Assembly (NCBI GenBank): GCA_017795085.1
Contig: CP051246.1
Location: forward strand, 3,536,514 to 3,600,513
Source: Salegentibacter sp.
GTDB lineage: Bacteria > Bacteroidota > Bacteroidia > Flavobacteriales > Flavobacteriaceae
Direction of reading: 5' to 3'
Length of the DNA: 64,000 nt
Within the stretch, counting starts at the first letter, position 1. Each line of letters opens with the position of its first letter. The translations under genes were made by a program, and so were the position numbers. Shown piece by piece: positions 16,182-25,512 of this stretch. The notes below the pieces were generated by a model. That model had not been told where the DNA came from and searched no databases. It saw nothing but the letters and a program-made list of their open reading frames with translations.

Positions 16182-19166
16182 TTACTCATAAAACTCTACT
16201 TCAACTATACGTAATTGCCCTTTTGCATTAGCAGCTTCTTTGTCTTTGTACAGGTCAAGTTCTTTGGTTGGATCAATTTCGGTTATTTCATCAAAAGCAT
16301 CATCTTCTTTATTGGCTCCGATTAGTTCAATTCTAATGTTATCGGTTTCTACCGGTTTTAAAGGAAGAATGATATATCCTAAACTCCTATCGGTTTCGCC
16401 TTTAAAGACTTCTTCTCCATTAGCGGTAACCCGTATCGGGTAACTTTTTGTTCTCCATCCAGTAAGTTTAATCTCACATTGGGATACTTTGGTCTTGCGC
16501 GCCAGTTTATAGTCTATCCAACCGGAACTTAATCTCCCGTCATTTGTCCATTCCGATAATTCATTATCATCAAAAGTTAAATAAACATCATCTTGGTTAG
16601 AACCAGCTTTTGCACTTCTAATAAAAACCTGCGAGCGTTTTTGAGAATATGATTTACCTTTGGGAGTCGGTCCTCTTTCCAAATTAGAAGGCAGGTTTTC
16701 TCCGGGGAGTTGTTCTGCCAGGCCATCTTCACTATTAAACGCTACTGAATTTATAGTGATTTTATCATTTTTTAAACCTTTGGCCTTTGCCTTTACGGTT
16801 ATTTTCCCGGCATCAGGATGCGATTGAATCATCACTCTATTTATACCGTTAATTACCGGAAGGTCTTTTGATAAAATATGATTACCAGGCCCATCTGCTA
16901 TACCTCCCAACCAATTTGCAGGTCCTGTTAAACTAAATTCTATAGTGGAATTATCAATAGGATGCCTGTTCCCTTCCTTATCAACTACTTCCACATCAAT
17001 AAGGGCTATATCGGCTCCATCTGCTTTTAAACCTTTAGGTGCAGTCCTTGCTGTAAGTTTTATAGATTTAGGTTCTCCAACCGTGCTTTTTTCTGCCGTA
17101 CATATTACTTCATCATTTTCATTATAACTTACGGCTTTTAATTGACCTGGTTCCCAGTCTACTTCATCAAATGTAAATAAGAACGTATTACTTCGGGTTC
17201 CAAATCCTAAAGATTCATCATTCTTAAAAAGTTCTACCTTTTCTCCGGTAGAAATCACATGAATATCTTTCGTAATGCTATCCGTATAATTCCAATGACC
17301 AATAATATGGGAGCTATGGTTTTCGATATCAACCCATCCATCCCACATAACCTTATGTGCAAAGAAATTATCCTTAGGAATTCTCATAGGATCCACTTCT
17401 CCGCTAGACCTATAGTTTTCTTCTCCCCTGTGATGGGTATTGGAATCTGAGAAAATAATATTTACTCCTCCTGAACTAACACGTTTACCGGTTCCTGGTC
17501 TTACTATAAAGTAATCGTTCCAACGCACAATATTTTCAATGGCGTGGGCATCCTGGTTATGGTTATATGCAGAGGCATCATTCCCCTTATATTTAGCCCC
17601 CTCCCCTTCTTTATGAAAAGGCGGGGTGTGTTCATCCCAGTATTTTCTTAAACCTTCATCGCGTGAGTATTCTGTAGCCCACATCGGTATATCTGCACTT
17701 TTATTTATGTACAGCATTTCCCCACCATATTCTGCTACCTCACTATCCAGCATCTCTCGAGAACCAATAGCACGTCCCCCGTGAGAATCGTAAGTATCTC
17801 TTATACTTTTCATCTCTTTCATATGGGGCTCACTTATTGCATCATTCCCACATTCGTAAAAAATAATACTCGGATTATTTCTATTGTAGATAATAGCATC
17901 CCGCATAAGCTCTACCCGCTGGTTCCAGTGATCGCCTCTTGAATCTCCTTCGGCATCCCCAGCAGGCATAGCCTGGATAAGGCCTACCCTGTCGCAAGAC
18001 TCTACATCCTGTTTCCAGGGCGTAATATGCATCCATCTTACCAAATTTGCATTACTCTCCACCATCATTTTATTGCTAAAATCACTCATCCAGGCAGGCA
18101 CAGACATACCTACGGCAGGCCATTCATTACTGGTACGCTGGGCATAACCTTTCATTTGAAGAACCCGATCGTTCAACCATATTTTTCCATCCTGAAATTT
18201 AGTTTTTCTAAAGCCTGTTTTTGTATTAACGGCATCTACAATTGTCCCCTCTTCTTTAAGAATCGTTTCAACATCATACAAGTAACCATAGCCCCAACTC
18301 CAAAAATTTAAACCAGATACCCGCTCACTAGCTTTAACAATCGTTGTTTCCCCTGGAGCTAAACTGAAAGTGTTTCCAGTAAAATTTGCAACTTCCTGCC
18401 CATCCATATCTCTTACTATCACCTCATACGAAAACTCTTTCTCTGCACTGGTTTCATTTTTAACTTCTGATTCTGCATTTATAATTGCCGATTTACCGGA
18501 AATGTCAATTTCTGAAGCATATATATAAACCCCGGTGGTTTCTAAATTAGAAAACAAAGGCAAGGTTTGATAAAGTTTGTTGGTAATATGAAGTGAAACA
18601 TTCTTGGGAATACCTCCATAATTGGCATTAAAATTAATATCACTCCAACGATAGGTAGCTCCGGTTTCTTTTTGCCTGTAATCCCAGGAACTGTCAATCC
18701 GCAAGGCTATAGTGTTTTCTTCTGAGCCAAATTTGGCATATTTGGAAATATCTATACCAAAAGCCATAGCCCCGTTCTCATGTAAACCGACCTTTTCACC
18801 ATTAATATAAATCTCACCGCCCTGGCGAATACCTTCAAACTCAAGGAAAACTTTCTTTCCCTGTGCTTCAGCCGGTAATTTAAAGGTCTTTCTATACCAG
18901 GATATACCTGTAGTTAATTCATCTATTGCTTTTTCATATGCTTCATTCTGGTTAAAAGCGTGAGGCAGGGTAACTGAGGTCCAGCTATCATCTTCAAATT
19001 CAACTTTTTCTGCTCCTTCAATATCGTCAAACTGGAGTTTCCAGTCTGAATTAAAATTATACTCCTTTCTTGAGAGTTCTTGCGCATTTAATGTGAAAGC
19101 CATCAACAAGCTCATCACAAAAAATACAGCCTTTATACATTTGATTTTCGGAATAACTAACATCAT
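16182..19166 (-). CDS. GH2 family glycosidase with extra C-terminal domains, atypical acid/base motif
   Basis: A 994-residue secreted GH2 enzyme (signal peptide to about TLNAQ, residue 29). Domains: sandwich N domain (about 35-200), Ig-like (200-320), TIM barrel (320-640), then Ig-like domains (650-830) and a C-terminal discoidin-like region with DDVYLTFDDNELSEW. The nucleophile is probably the Glu of MWATEYSRDEG. Where most GH2 enzymes have GNE, this one reads FYECGNDAIS near residue 438, so the acid/base Glu is either replaced by Asp or moved to the preceding Glu. Activity could be beta-galactosidase, beta-glucuronidase or other. It lies 48 bases before PL11 in the same direction. Confidence 0.83.
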   Translation of the reverse strand: MMLVIPKIKCIKAVFFVMSLLMAFTLNAQELSRKEYNFNSDWKLQFDDIEGAEKVEFEDDSWTSVTLPHAFNQNEAYEKAIDELTTGISWYRKTFKLPAEAQGKKVFLEFEGIRQGGEIYINGEKVGLHENGAMAFGIDISKYAKFGSEENTIALRIDSSWDYRQKETGATYRWSDINFNANYGGIPKNVSLHITNKLYQTLPLFSNLETTGVYIYASEIDISGKSAIINAESEVKNETSAEKEFSYEVIVRDMDGQEVANFTGNTFSLAPGETTIVKASERVSGLNFWSWGYGYLYDVETILKEEGTIVDAVNTKTGFRKTKFQDGKIWLNDRVLQMKGYAQRTSNEWPAVGMSVPAWMSDFSNKMMVESNANLVRWMHITPWKQDVESCDRVGLIQAMPAGDAEGDSRGDHWNQRVELMRDAIIYNRNNPSIIFYECGNDAISEPHMKEMKSIRDTYDSHGGRAIGSREMLDSEVAEYGGEMLYINKSADIPMWATEYSRDEGLRKYWDEHTPPFHKEGEGAKYKGNDASAYNHNQDAHAIENIVRWNDYFIVRPGTGKRVSSGGVNIIFSDSNTHHRGEENYRSSGEVDPMRIPKDNFFAHKVMWDGWVDIENHSSHIIGHWNYTDSITKDIHVISTGEKVELFKNDESLGFGTRSNTFLFTFDEVDWEPGQLKAVSYNENDEVICTAEKSTVGEPKSIKLTARTAPKGLKADGADIALIDVEVVDKEGNRHPIDNSTIEFSLTGPANWLGGIADGPGNHILSKDLPVINGINRVMIQSHPDAGKITVKAKAKGLKNDKITINSVAFNSEDGLAEQLPGENLPSNLERGPTPKGKSYSQKRSQVFIRSAKAGSNQDDVYLTFDDNELSEWTNDGRLSSGWIDYKLARKTKVSQCEIKLTGWRTKSYPIRVTANGEEVFKGETDRSLGYIILPLKPVETDNIRIELIGANKEDDAFDEITEIDPTKELDLYKDKEAANAKGQLRIVEVEFYE

Positions 19167-19290
19167 TTTTTAAAGGTTTATTTTTAAAATATTATTGTTA
19201 AATGAGGCTTCCCATTATATTTACAGACTAAACTTTAAAATATTAGAAGGAAAAAATGAGAAATACATATTCATTTTAATGATTTTCAAT

Positions 19291-20673
19291 TTACCTTTTT
19301 AATCCCAGATTAACCTCTTTGGAATCTTTTGCAAATTCTTCTTCCAGATCTCCCTTCAGTTGTTTTGTTATATCGGGATGATGTTCAATAAGGTTTTCTT
19401 TTTCTTCCGGATCTTCTTCAATATTATAAAGTTCAAATTCTGCAGGATATTTAAGATATCTTGTACGAATCAATTTCCAGGGTTTTTGAATTAAACTTTC
19501 CTGGAGATGCCCTCTTATATAAATACTGTTTCCCCAGTCTGCTTCCTGTTCACTAATTGCTTTCCAGGCATTTTTTCCCTCAACGCTTTTAGGTAAAGAT
19601 TTCGCACCGGAAAGATGTAAGATGGTTGGCATAAGGTCTCCCACCGAAATATAATTTGAGTTGGCCTTTTTAGTTAGTTTTCCATTCCAGTTTACAATTG
19701 CAGGGACTCTTATGGCGCCTTCATAATTTGAAGTCTTCCAATCGCGAAGGGGATCATTACTTCCCAAAACAGGATTAGGTTCAAATTTCCCATCGTACTG
19801 CTCTTTGGGGTACCAATCTTCCATTGCCCCATTATCACTCATAAAAATTACAACTGTATTTTCTGCAAGTCCTTTCTTTTTTAAATGATCTAAAAGCAAG
19901 CCAATACTATAATCCATATGGGCCATAGCAGCAGCATATTTTACCCTTGAATTTTCTTCAAAGATATTTTCATAAGGCTCCTGCCATTTTTCTTCTTCCT
20001 GAAGCGGAAAATGCGGGGCACTATACCCCACCTGCATGTAGAAAGGCGAACTATCTTTTTCTTCAAGCCATTTTATAGCTTCATTAGTAACTAAATCGGT
20101 GGTATGCCCTTCTTCTTCAATCATTTTCCCATTTCTATGCCAGCTCGCATCCCCGTTTTTATACTTATGGGTATATTGGTCTATCTGCCCGTGTAAAAAC
20201 CCATATGAGTAATCAAACCCGTACGCCTGGGGACCGGTTTCAGATTTTAATCCTAAATGCCATTTTCCGAATAAAGCTGTATTATAATTTTGCTTATTCA
20301 AGGCTTGCGGAAGTGTGGTCACACTATCGGGTAAAGTTAATTCACTACGCCCACTAATCGGTGCCACAATCCCCATACGGCTGGCAGGTTTTCCTGTAAG
20401 CAAACTCGCCCGGGAAGGTGAACAGGTAGGCGCTACATAAAAACGGTCTAATTCCACCCCGTTTTGTGCCAGCGAATCAATTACCGGAGTTTGTATTTTA
20501 GAACCGTGATAACTAAAGTCATTCCAACCTGCATCATCAGCAATAATTACTAAAAAATTTGGAGCTTCTCCTTTCTCGGCTTCCTTTTCTACTTGATCTT
20601 TCTTCACCTGTTTACAGCCAACAAACATCAAAAGAACCAAACTAAAGAGAAGTCCCAAATTAAAATTATGCAT
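19291..20673 (-). CDS. Family S1 formylglycine sulfatase, lipoprotein
   Basis: A 460-residue sulfatase with lipobox Cys20 (MFVGC). The core starts with FLVIIADDAGWND (metal-binding Asp46-Asp47) and carries the CSPSR signature with Cys84, the residue converted to formylglycine, followed by ASLLTGK; GKWHLG and FMSDNGAMEDW supply further active-site residues. It resembles arylsulfatase B-like carbohydrate sulfatases. Its end is 124 bases from the GH2 start and its start is 6 bases from GH31, so it is within the operon. A sulfatase among pectin enzymes suggests the target carries sulfate, as in marine glycans. No maturation enzyme is in the window. Confidence 0.92.
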   Translation of the reverse strand: MHNFNLGLLFSLVLLMFVGCKQVKKDQVEKEAEKGEAPNFLVIIADDAGWNDFSYHGSKIQTPVIDSLAQNGVELDRFYVAPTCSPSRASLLTGKPASRMGIVAPISGRSELTLPDSVTTLPQALNKQNYNTALFGKWHLGLKSETGPQAYGFDYSYGFLHGQIDQYTHKYKNGDASWHRNGKMIEEEGHTTDLVTNEAIKWLEEKDSSPFYMQVGYSAPHFPLQEEEKWQEPYENIFEENSRVKYAAAMAHMDYSIGLLLDHLKKKGLAENTVVIFMSDNGAMEDWYPKEQYDGKFEPNPVLGSNDPLRDWKTSNYEGAIRVPAIVNWNGKLTKKANSNYISVGDLMPTILHLSGAKSLPKSVEGKNAWKAISEQEADWGNSIYIRGHLQESLIQKPWKLIRTRYLKYPAEFELYNIEEDPEEKENLIEHHPDITKQLKGDLEEEFAKDSKEVNLGLKR

Positions 20674-20679
20674 ACCTGA

Positions 20680-23112
20680 TTATTTTTTATTTAAAATCAC
20701 TTCAATGCTCTCACTACTTTTTTGCTCTGGAGAAACTACCAAGACATCATCTTCATAATTAATTACATCATCATTTTCAGAAAATGATTTATCATTGATT
20801 TGGATGCCGGAAAATTTTGTTTCTGAATGAACTCGAACTTTATAAGAACGGGGAGCAACTTCAAATTCTCCATCCGGAGTCTCGATTTCCAGGACAACTT
20901 GATTTTCATTGTCGTTTACTTTTATTTCCGTAATGCTGAATTCTCCATTTTGATAGTCGAGACTCTCACCATCATCATCATAAAGTTTAAAAGAAGATTC
21001 CCCTTCAGGATAAACATCCAGCGTAATTCCATCAATCTCTTTTTCTCCTACATAATTCACCACTTCCTGAGTTGGGATTATAGCCCCGGCTTTTACAAAA
21101 ATTGGCATCTGTTCTATAGGTGTTAATACGTTTAAGTACTGCTTCCCTTCAAATTTTTCTCCCGTCCAATAATTTATCCAGTTTCCTTCAGGTAGATAAA
21201 CCGTTCTGGTTTTGGCTTCTTTGGTGGTTACGGGGCAAATCATTAAATCGTTACCAAACAAGTATTGATCGGTAATTTCGTACACATTAGGGTCGTTCTG
21301 ATACTCTAAAACCAGGGCGCGCATCAATGGCATCCCTGTTTTGTGCATTTCGTAAGAATTACTATACAGATATGGAATCAGGTTATACCGCAACTCATCA
21401 TATTGTTTAAAAATCTTTTGGGCTTCTTCTCCATAGTTCCAGGGTTCTTTATAATTGGGATGTTCCATTCCGAATAAGTGAGCAATAGGACTAAACATTC
21501 CGAATTGCACCCAACGGATATACAATTCAGGATCGGCCACGTGCTCAAAACCGCCCATATTATGGCTCCAGTAACCCACACCCGACATTCCAATATTAAG
21601 TCCGGCTTTTATTACCGGTTCAAAATACTGCCATTCGCTTGGCCAGTCCCCGGCCCAAATAAAAGGATACCGCTGAATCCCGGCATATCCCTCGCGGGTA
21701 TGGTTCATACCTCGCATATTGTTATGTTCCTGAAATTTGGTAAAAGCCGCTTTTGAATAGGCTATAGGGAATAAATTATGTAAAGATTTTATTTCTTCTC
21801 CCTTAGGGCCAACTTTATTACTTTCATTGGCTTTACGACCAAAGGCACTACCTTCGTCGGTTTTAAAGAACATAGCTCCTTCTTCTACTACATTCATAGC
21901 ACCTTTCTCCCACCACCAATCAACACTTTCCTGATCAAAAAAGTTTACAAATTCTCCAGGGTTATCATCTTCAGGATATACATGACCTTCTTCTCTGGCT
22001 TCATCCAACAATCTTAATTTGTTTCCGTTATCGAAACGTGGACGTACATGCAAGCCCATCATATTAATATTCATATCATAAATACTGTCAAACATTTGTT
22101 CAGTATTATCAAAAGTTTCGCGCCATTCAAAAGTAGTTGCTCCACTTCCACCGTTTTCACCAAAAATTCTCCAGGTTGAATCAAGATGTAAAATATCTAT
22201 AGGAATCTCCAATTCCCTGAATTTTCTTACTAAAGCTACAGGATAATGTTCTGAGGTTTTCTCTTCGTGACCCCAGGTACCACCACTGTATGTCCCTACG
22301 TGCAAGCCTAAAGCATATTTTGGCAACAGTGGAGATTTGCCGGTAATGGATGTGTAACCATCCAGGATTTTCGGGAATTTAGGGCCATAAATGAAATAAT
22401 AATCTAATTCGCCACCTTCCGCTTCAAAAGAATAGCTATCGGCATCAGAAAGCCCCATATCCCAATGAGTCTCATATGAATTATGGAAAAATATTCCATA
22501 ACCTTTAGTACTCATAAAGAATGGTACCGGAGCATAATTGGCCTCTAACACATTATAAGCACCAATAATGTGAGGTTTTCCTAATCCACGGCCCACATCT
22601 AAAGATACTTTCTTGCCTCTGCGGTCTAAAAAGTCCATACGTTCTCCAAAACCAAAGAAATGTTCATCTGAAGAGAGCTGTTTCCTGGCCCCCACTTTTT
22701 TATTATTATTGAACGCTCCTAAATCTTGAGTTGAAGATGATTCTGAATTCAAAAGCTCTCCGTCATTATTATATACATCAATAGCTAAAGGTGTTTTTTG
22801 AATTTGAACTTTTAAAGCCTCAGTTGTAAAAACCAGGGTTTCATCATTCTCCTGAACCTGAAAATCGGTTTCAGGCCAGTCATAACGGCTTACCATTAAA
22901 TGTTCATTTTCTTCAAAATTCCCATTCCAACTGGTTCTAAAACGAACGATCTCCGGAGTACAGAATTGTACCTGAATTTTAGCATTTTCAGTAGTTATTT
23001 CTACTACATCATCTCTTTGCTCTTCTATACTTTCAAAATTCCCGACAGAGCTTTGGGCTATAGCGGTAATTGATACGTAAAAACATAATAAAGTAAGCGT
23101 TATTCTTTTCAC
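20680..23112 (-). CDS. GH31 alpha-glycosidase (alpha-xylosidase/alpha-glucosidase type)
   Basis: An 810-residue secreted enzyme (signal peptide to about AIAQ, residue 20). Domains: N-terminal beta-sandwich (30-250), (beta/alpha)8 barrel (270-600), two C-terminal beta domains. The nucleophile Asp is in MFFKTDEGSAFGRK (near 415) and the acid/base Asp in FIWAGDWPSEW (near 487); PILHLDSTWR-like IDILHLDSTWR and MRALVLEYQNDP are further GH31 hallmarks. The KTDEG form is frequent in alpha-xylosidases, but alpha-glucosidase or alpha-galactosidase activity cannot be excluded. Separated from the upstream GH28 by a 272-base gap with a long hairpin. Confidence 0.88.
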   Translation of the reverse strand: MKRITLTLLCFYVSITAIAQSSVGNFESIEEQRDDVVEITTENAKIQVQFCTPEIVRFRTSWNGNFEENEHLMVSRYDWPETDFQVQENDETLVFTTEALKVQIQKTPLAIDVYNNDGELLNSESSSTQDLGAFNNNKKVGARKQLSSDEHFFGFGERMDFLDRRGKKVSLDVGRGLGKPHIIGAYNVLEANYAPVPFFMSTKGYGIFFHNSYETHWDMGLSDADSYSFEAEGGELDYYFIYGPKFPKILDGYTSITGKSPLLPKYALGLHVGTYSGGTWGHEEKTSEHYPVALVRKFRELEIPIDILHLDSTWRIFGENGGSGATTFEWRETFDNTEQMFDSIYDMNINMMGLHVRPRFDNGNKLRLLDEAREEGHVYPEDDNPGEFVNFFDQESVDWWWEKGAMNVVEEGAMFFKTDEGSAFGRKANESNKVGPKGEEIKSLHNLFPIAYSKAAFTKFQEHNNMRGMNHTREGYAGIQRYPFIWAGDWPSEWQYFEPVIKAGLNIGMSGVGYWSHNMGGFEHVADPELYIRWVQFGMFSPIAHLFGMEHPNYKEPWNYGEEAQKIFKQYDELRYNLIPYLYSNSYEMHKTGMPLMRALVLEYQNDPNVYEITDQYLFGNDLMICPVTTKEAKTRTVYLPEGNWINYWTGEKFEGKQYLNVLTPIEQMPIFVKAGAIIPTQEVVNYVGEKEIDGITLDVYPEGESSFKLYDDDGESLDYQNGEFSITEIKVNDNENQVVLEIETPDGEFEVAPRSYKVRVHSETKFSGIQINDKSFSENDDVINYEDDVLVVSPEQKSSESIEVILNKK

Positions 23113-23272
23113 ACTTATATTTTTTTATAATTAATAATTTGAGTGAATTTCTGATTATAAAAAGGAATCCTTATTTCCATTAATATCCTCTCATTAGGTT
23201 GAAATTTTCTTGAATATATGCGGCATTGTATTATTTTTAAATATGATTGTCCGTAATACCTAAGCTTAGTTT

Positions 23273-23335
23273 TTGTCACCTTGAGCGCAGTCAAAAGGTT
23301 AAACAAAAACGCCTCGACTGCGCTCGACGTGACAA
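23273..23335. repeat. Long intergenic inverted repeat (REP-like hairpin)
   Basis: Two 20-base arms (23273-23292 and 23316-23335) around GTCACCTTGAGCGCAGTC can pair at 18 of 20 positions over a 23-base loop. It is much richer in G and C than its surroundings. Elements of this type (GTCACCTTGAGCGCAGTC...) are scattered through flavobacterial genomes in my recollection. The rest of the 272-base gap (23113-23384) shows no gene and no convincing promoter. Confidence 0.75.
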
Positions 23336-23384
23336 TTTTAGTCCAAATTTGCTTTTTTAGGTGCTTTACCAGACAAGCATCTTT

Positions 23385-24719
23385 TTAAATTTTTTTCCCA
23401 TTAATCTTTACATTTTTTAAAGCAAAGTTTTTCCTATAATCGGCAAATACCTCTAAGTCCTTATTCGCTTTAATATCCAAATCTTCGAATGTGAAATTTG
23501 TAAGCCTGTATTGATCAGATTTTTCGATATTAAAAAATGAATTACAATCAATACTTAGATTTCTCATAGTGATATTATCCCCGTATGACATCAGGTTACC
23601 AGAATGGCCCTTTAAGTCGTAAAACTGCGTCCAGGGTTTGATGTAAATAAAGTTATCTACATTACCAGAAATATCTTCAATCTGAATATATTCGTAGTTT
23701 TGAGGTGTATCAGGTCGCATTTTTAACCAGAAAAGGCGCTTAGCCTGATTGACTATACTACGACGGAAAATGATATTGCGATTATGAATGGATTCGCTAC
23801 CCAACGTGAGTGCACTGTGGCAAAAACCATACGTATTATCTTCAATAATAATATTTCGGTTTCCACCGTTGTTCTCATCTTTATCCGCCTTGGGACCTTT
23901 ACCTCCTTTTAGTGCCACGGCATCATCGTTTACTGACATATAACATTTTTTAATAAGAACATTGGAACAGGCATCAATATCAACGGCATCGGTACTGGGT
24001 GCTTTTACAGGTTCTTTTGGAGATAGGATAGTTAAATTTAATAGTTTTACATATTCAGATTTATAAAAATGAGTGGTCCAAAAAGGAGAATCTTTTAATG
24101 TAATCCCTGATAACTGGACGTTTTTGCTGTTAGAAACATAGACCAGCCGTGGGCGCATTTCATCCATATTTGTACAATCCGGATTAAATTCTCGGCGCAG
24201 CCAAAATGCTTTCCAATAGCGCAATCCGTTTCCGTTAATTGTTCCTTCGCCTGAAATAGTAAAACCGTCTAAACCATCAGCATTTACCAAAGCGGCGAAA
24301 TATTTTAATGTTTGTCCTTCCATTCGGGTCTTAACTAGCGGGAAATTGCTAATATCATCGCTTCCTTTTAGGACACCGCCATTCTTAAGATGCAGATGTG
24401 TGCCTTGTTTAAAGAAAAGTGAACCGCTTAAGAATGTACCCTTAGGAATAACAACCACACCACCTCCAGCTTGATGGGCCCTGTCAATCACTGCCTGCAA
24501 CTTTTCAGTTTGAATAATGGTACTGTCATTTTTCACCCCATAATCGGTAATATCAAACTGCTTTCCTAAAGCTTTTAAGTCGGTGAGTTCATTTTCATAA
24601 AACCATTTAGGAATAGTGGTTCCATCCGGGAATAAGTCCTGAGCCGTTAGATTCAGGCTGAAAGTAAAAATAAATAAAAAAAAGTAATACTTAATATTCC
24701 TATAGTTGTTTTTTATCAT
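23385..24719 (-). CDS. GH28 family glycosidase
   Basis: A 444-residue secreted beta-helix enzyme (signal peptide to about NLTAQ, residue 26). FDITDYGVKNDS opens the helix; TDAVDIDACSNV (near 247) and SVNDDAVALKGGKGP (near 264) hold the three catalytic acids; FCHSALTLGSES supplies the histidine block and FWLKMRPDT the basic block. It differs in layout from the other two GH28 proteins here and is probably an exo-acting enzyme on rhamnogalacturonan or galacturonan oligomers, an inference only. It is preceded by copy A of the repeat/promoter module, with an unusually long leader of roughly 195 bases. Confidence 0.9.
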   Translation of the reverse strand: MIKNNYRNIKYYFFLFIFTFSLNLTAQDLFPDGTTIPKWFYENELTDLKALGKQFDITDYGVKNDSTIIQTEKLQAVIDRAHQAGGGVVVIPKGTFLSGSLFFKQGTHLHLKNGGVLKGSDDISNFPLVKTRMEGQTLKYFAALVNADGLDGFTISGEGTINGNGLRYWKAFWLRREFNPDCTNMDEMRPRLVYVSNSKNVQLSGITLKDSPFWTTHFYKSEYVKLLNLTILSPKEPVKAPSTDAVDIDACSNVLIKKCYMSVNDDAVALKGGKGPKADKDENNGGNRNIIIEDNTYGFCHSALTLGSESIHNRNIIFRRSIVNQAKRLFWLKMRPDTPQNYEYIQIEDISGNVDNFIYIKPWTQFYDLKGHSGNLMSYGDNITMRNLSIDCNSFFNIEKSDQYRLTNFTFEDLDIKANKDLEVFADYRKNFALKNVKINGKKI

Positions 24720-24921
24720 AATCTAGATTGTTTGAAAAAGCAGTCATACCCCTATGAAAGCTAGAATTTCATCTGCCACTTTATAGAAATATTTCTTTGT
24801 CCTTAACGCGTATGGATGTTTATTTTAAATTAATAGAAAATTTATTTATCATTTGGTACCTGAAGTATTACAACATATCCTCTTACACTTCTAAAACCCA
24901 AACCCTGAGACAAAATTTTCT

Positions 24922-24966
24922 TAAAAATATGGATTTCCAAATCCATTAGCATCCTGCACTATACTG
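24922..24966 (-). promoter_or_regulatory. Regulated promoter A (direct-repeat operator plus -7 box)
   Basis: Minus strand reads CAGTAT-AGTG-CAGGAT (24966 to 24951), 21 bases, then TATTTTTA (24929 to 24922), a 7-of-8 match to TAnnTTTG. GCTA follows the second half-site as in copies B and D. Points toward the GH28 gene ending at 23385. See the five-copy module in the findings. Confidence 0.75.
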
Positions 24967-25029
24967 CAAAATGGGAAGAATTAAATTTTATAGGATAGGA
25001 AAGCCAATAAAATGAAATTATTGGTTCAC

Positions 25030-25203
25030 CTAACCATTAATATACCGTTCGATATTTAAATATTCCTTACCTTCTGAACTATACTTTAAAGCATCTGACG
25101 GATTGTTCGCATCAAGTCCTAATTTATTTTCCCACTTGTCTAAAATACCGTCTCCATCACTAGATTCTACGCACATAACTGCAATAAAACTCACAAAAAT
25201 CTT
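25030..25203 (-). pseudogene. Remnant of a secreted pectate-lyase-type protein (C-terminal tail)
   Basis: A short open stretch, with 48 codons from an internal ATG at 25176 to a TAG at 25030, encodes ESSDGDGILDKWENKLGLD followed by NPSDALKYSS and YLNIERYING. This dockerin-like acidic tail is the usual C terminus of Bacteroidetes PL1-type pectate lyases and some other secreted pectin enzymes. Directly in front is a hydrophobic KIFVSFIAVMC run resembling a signal peptide core, with a stop just upstream. The simplest reading is a gene whose middle has been deleted, leaving leader and tail. Family is probable, not proven. Confidence 0.6.
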
Positions 25204-25238
25204 TTATATATTATTAAAGTGAGCTTACTTTTTCCTAA

Positions 25239-25440
25239 TTATTTTACGTGTTTAATTCCAGAGCTTATTAATTCATCATCTGATTTGACAATTGGCGAGT
25301 AAGAAAAAGTTATACGTTTTTCCTTTTCTAATGAAGCATCATAAATCATTCTGTTCATCAGTGAATTTGCCATATAGATTTCAACTGTATTTTCACCTGA
25401 ATTGCTCCAAACAACGGTGGGTAGATCCTCATATTTATCA
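25239..25440 (-). pseudogene. Gene remnant of unknown family
   Basis: A frame ending at TAA (25239) encodes EDLPTVVWSNSGENTVEIYM and continues through MNRMIYDASLEKEKRITFSY to SSGIKHVK. It looks like a real protein C terminus (mixed strands, charged tail) but has no start and runs upstream into the terminator of the SusD gene. I do not recognise the family. It may be what is left of a surface glycan-binding or enzyme gene that once followed SusD, as is common in such loci. Confidence 0.45.
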
Positions 25441-25450
25441 GAAATTATAA

Positions 25451-25484
25451 TAAAAAAGAGGTTGCCTAAAAAGACAGCCTCTTT
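25451..25484 (-). terminator. Rho-independent terminator after the SusC/SusD pair 1
   Basis: Arms AAAGAGG and CCTCTTT (25478-25484 and 25455-25461 on the plus strand) with a T-run on the minus strand, 29 bases after the SusD stop codon. Confidence 0.8.
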
Positions 25485-25512
25485 ACCTCAAAGAAATATA
25501 TTAGCTAATATT

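Noticed and set aside
19167..19290. Promoter upstream of the GH2 gene at 16182-19166
   Set aside because: No TAnnTTTG box and no copy of the operator; read-through from the sulfatase gene is more likely.
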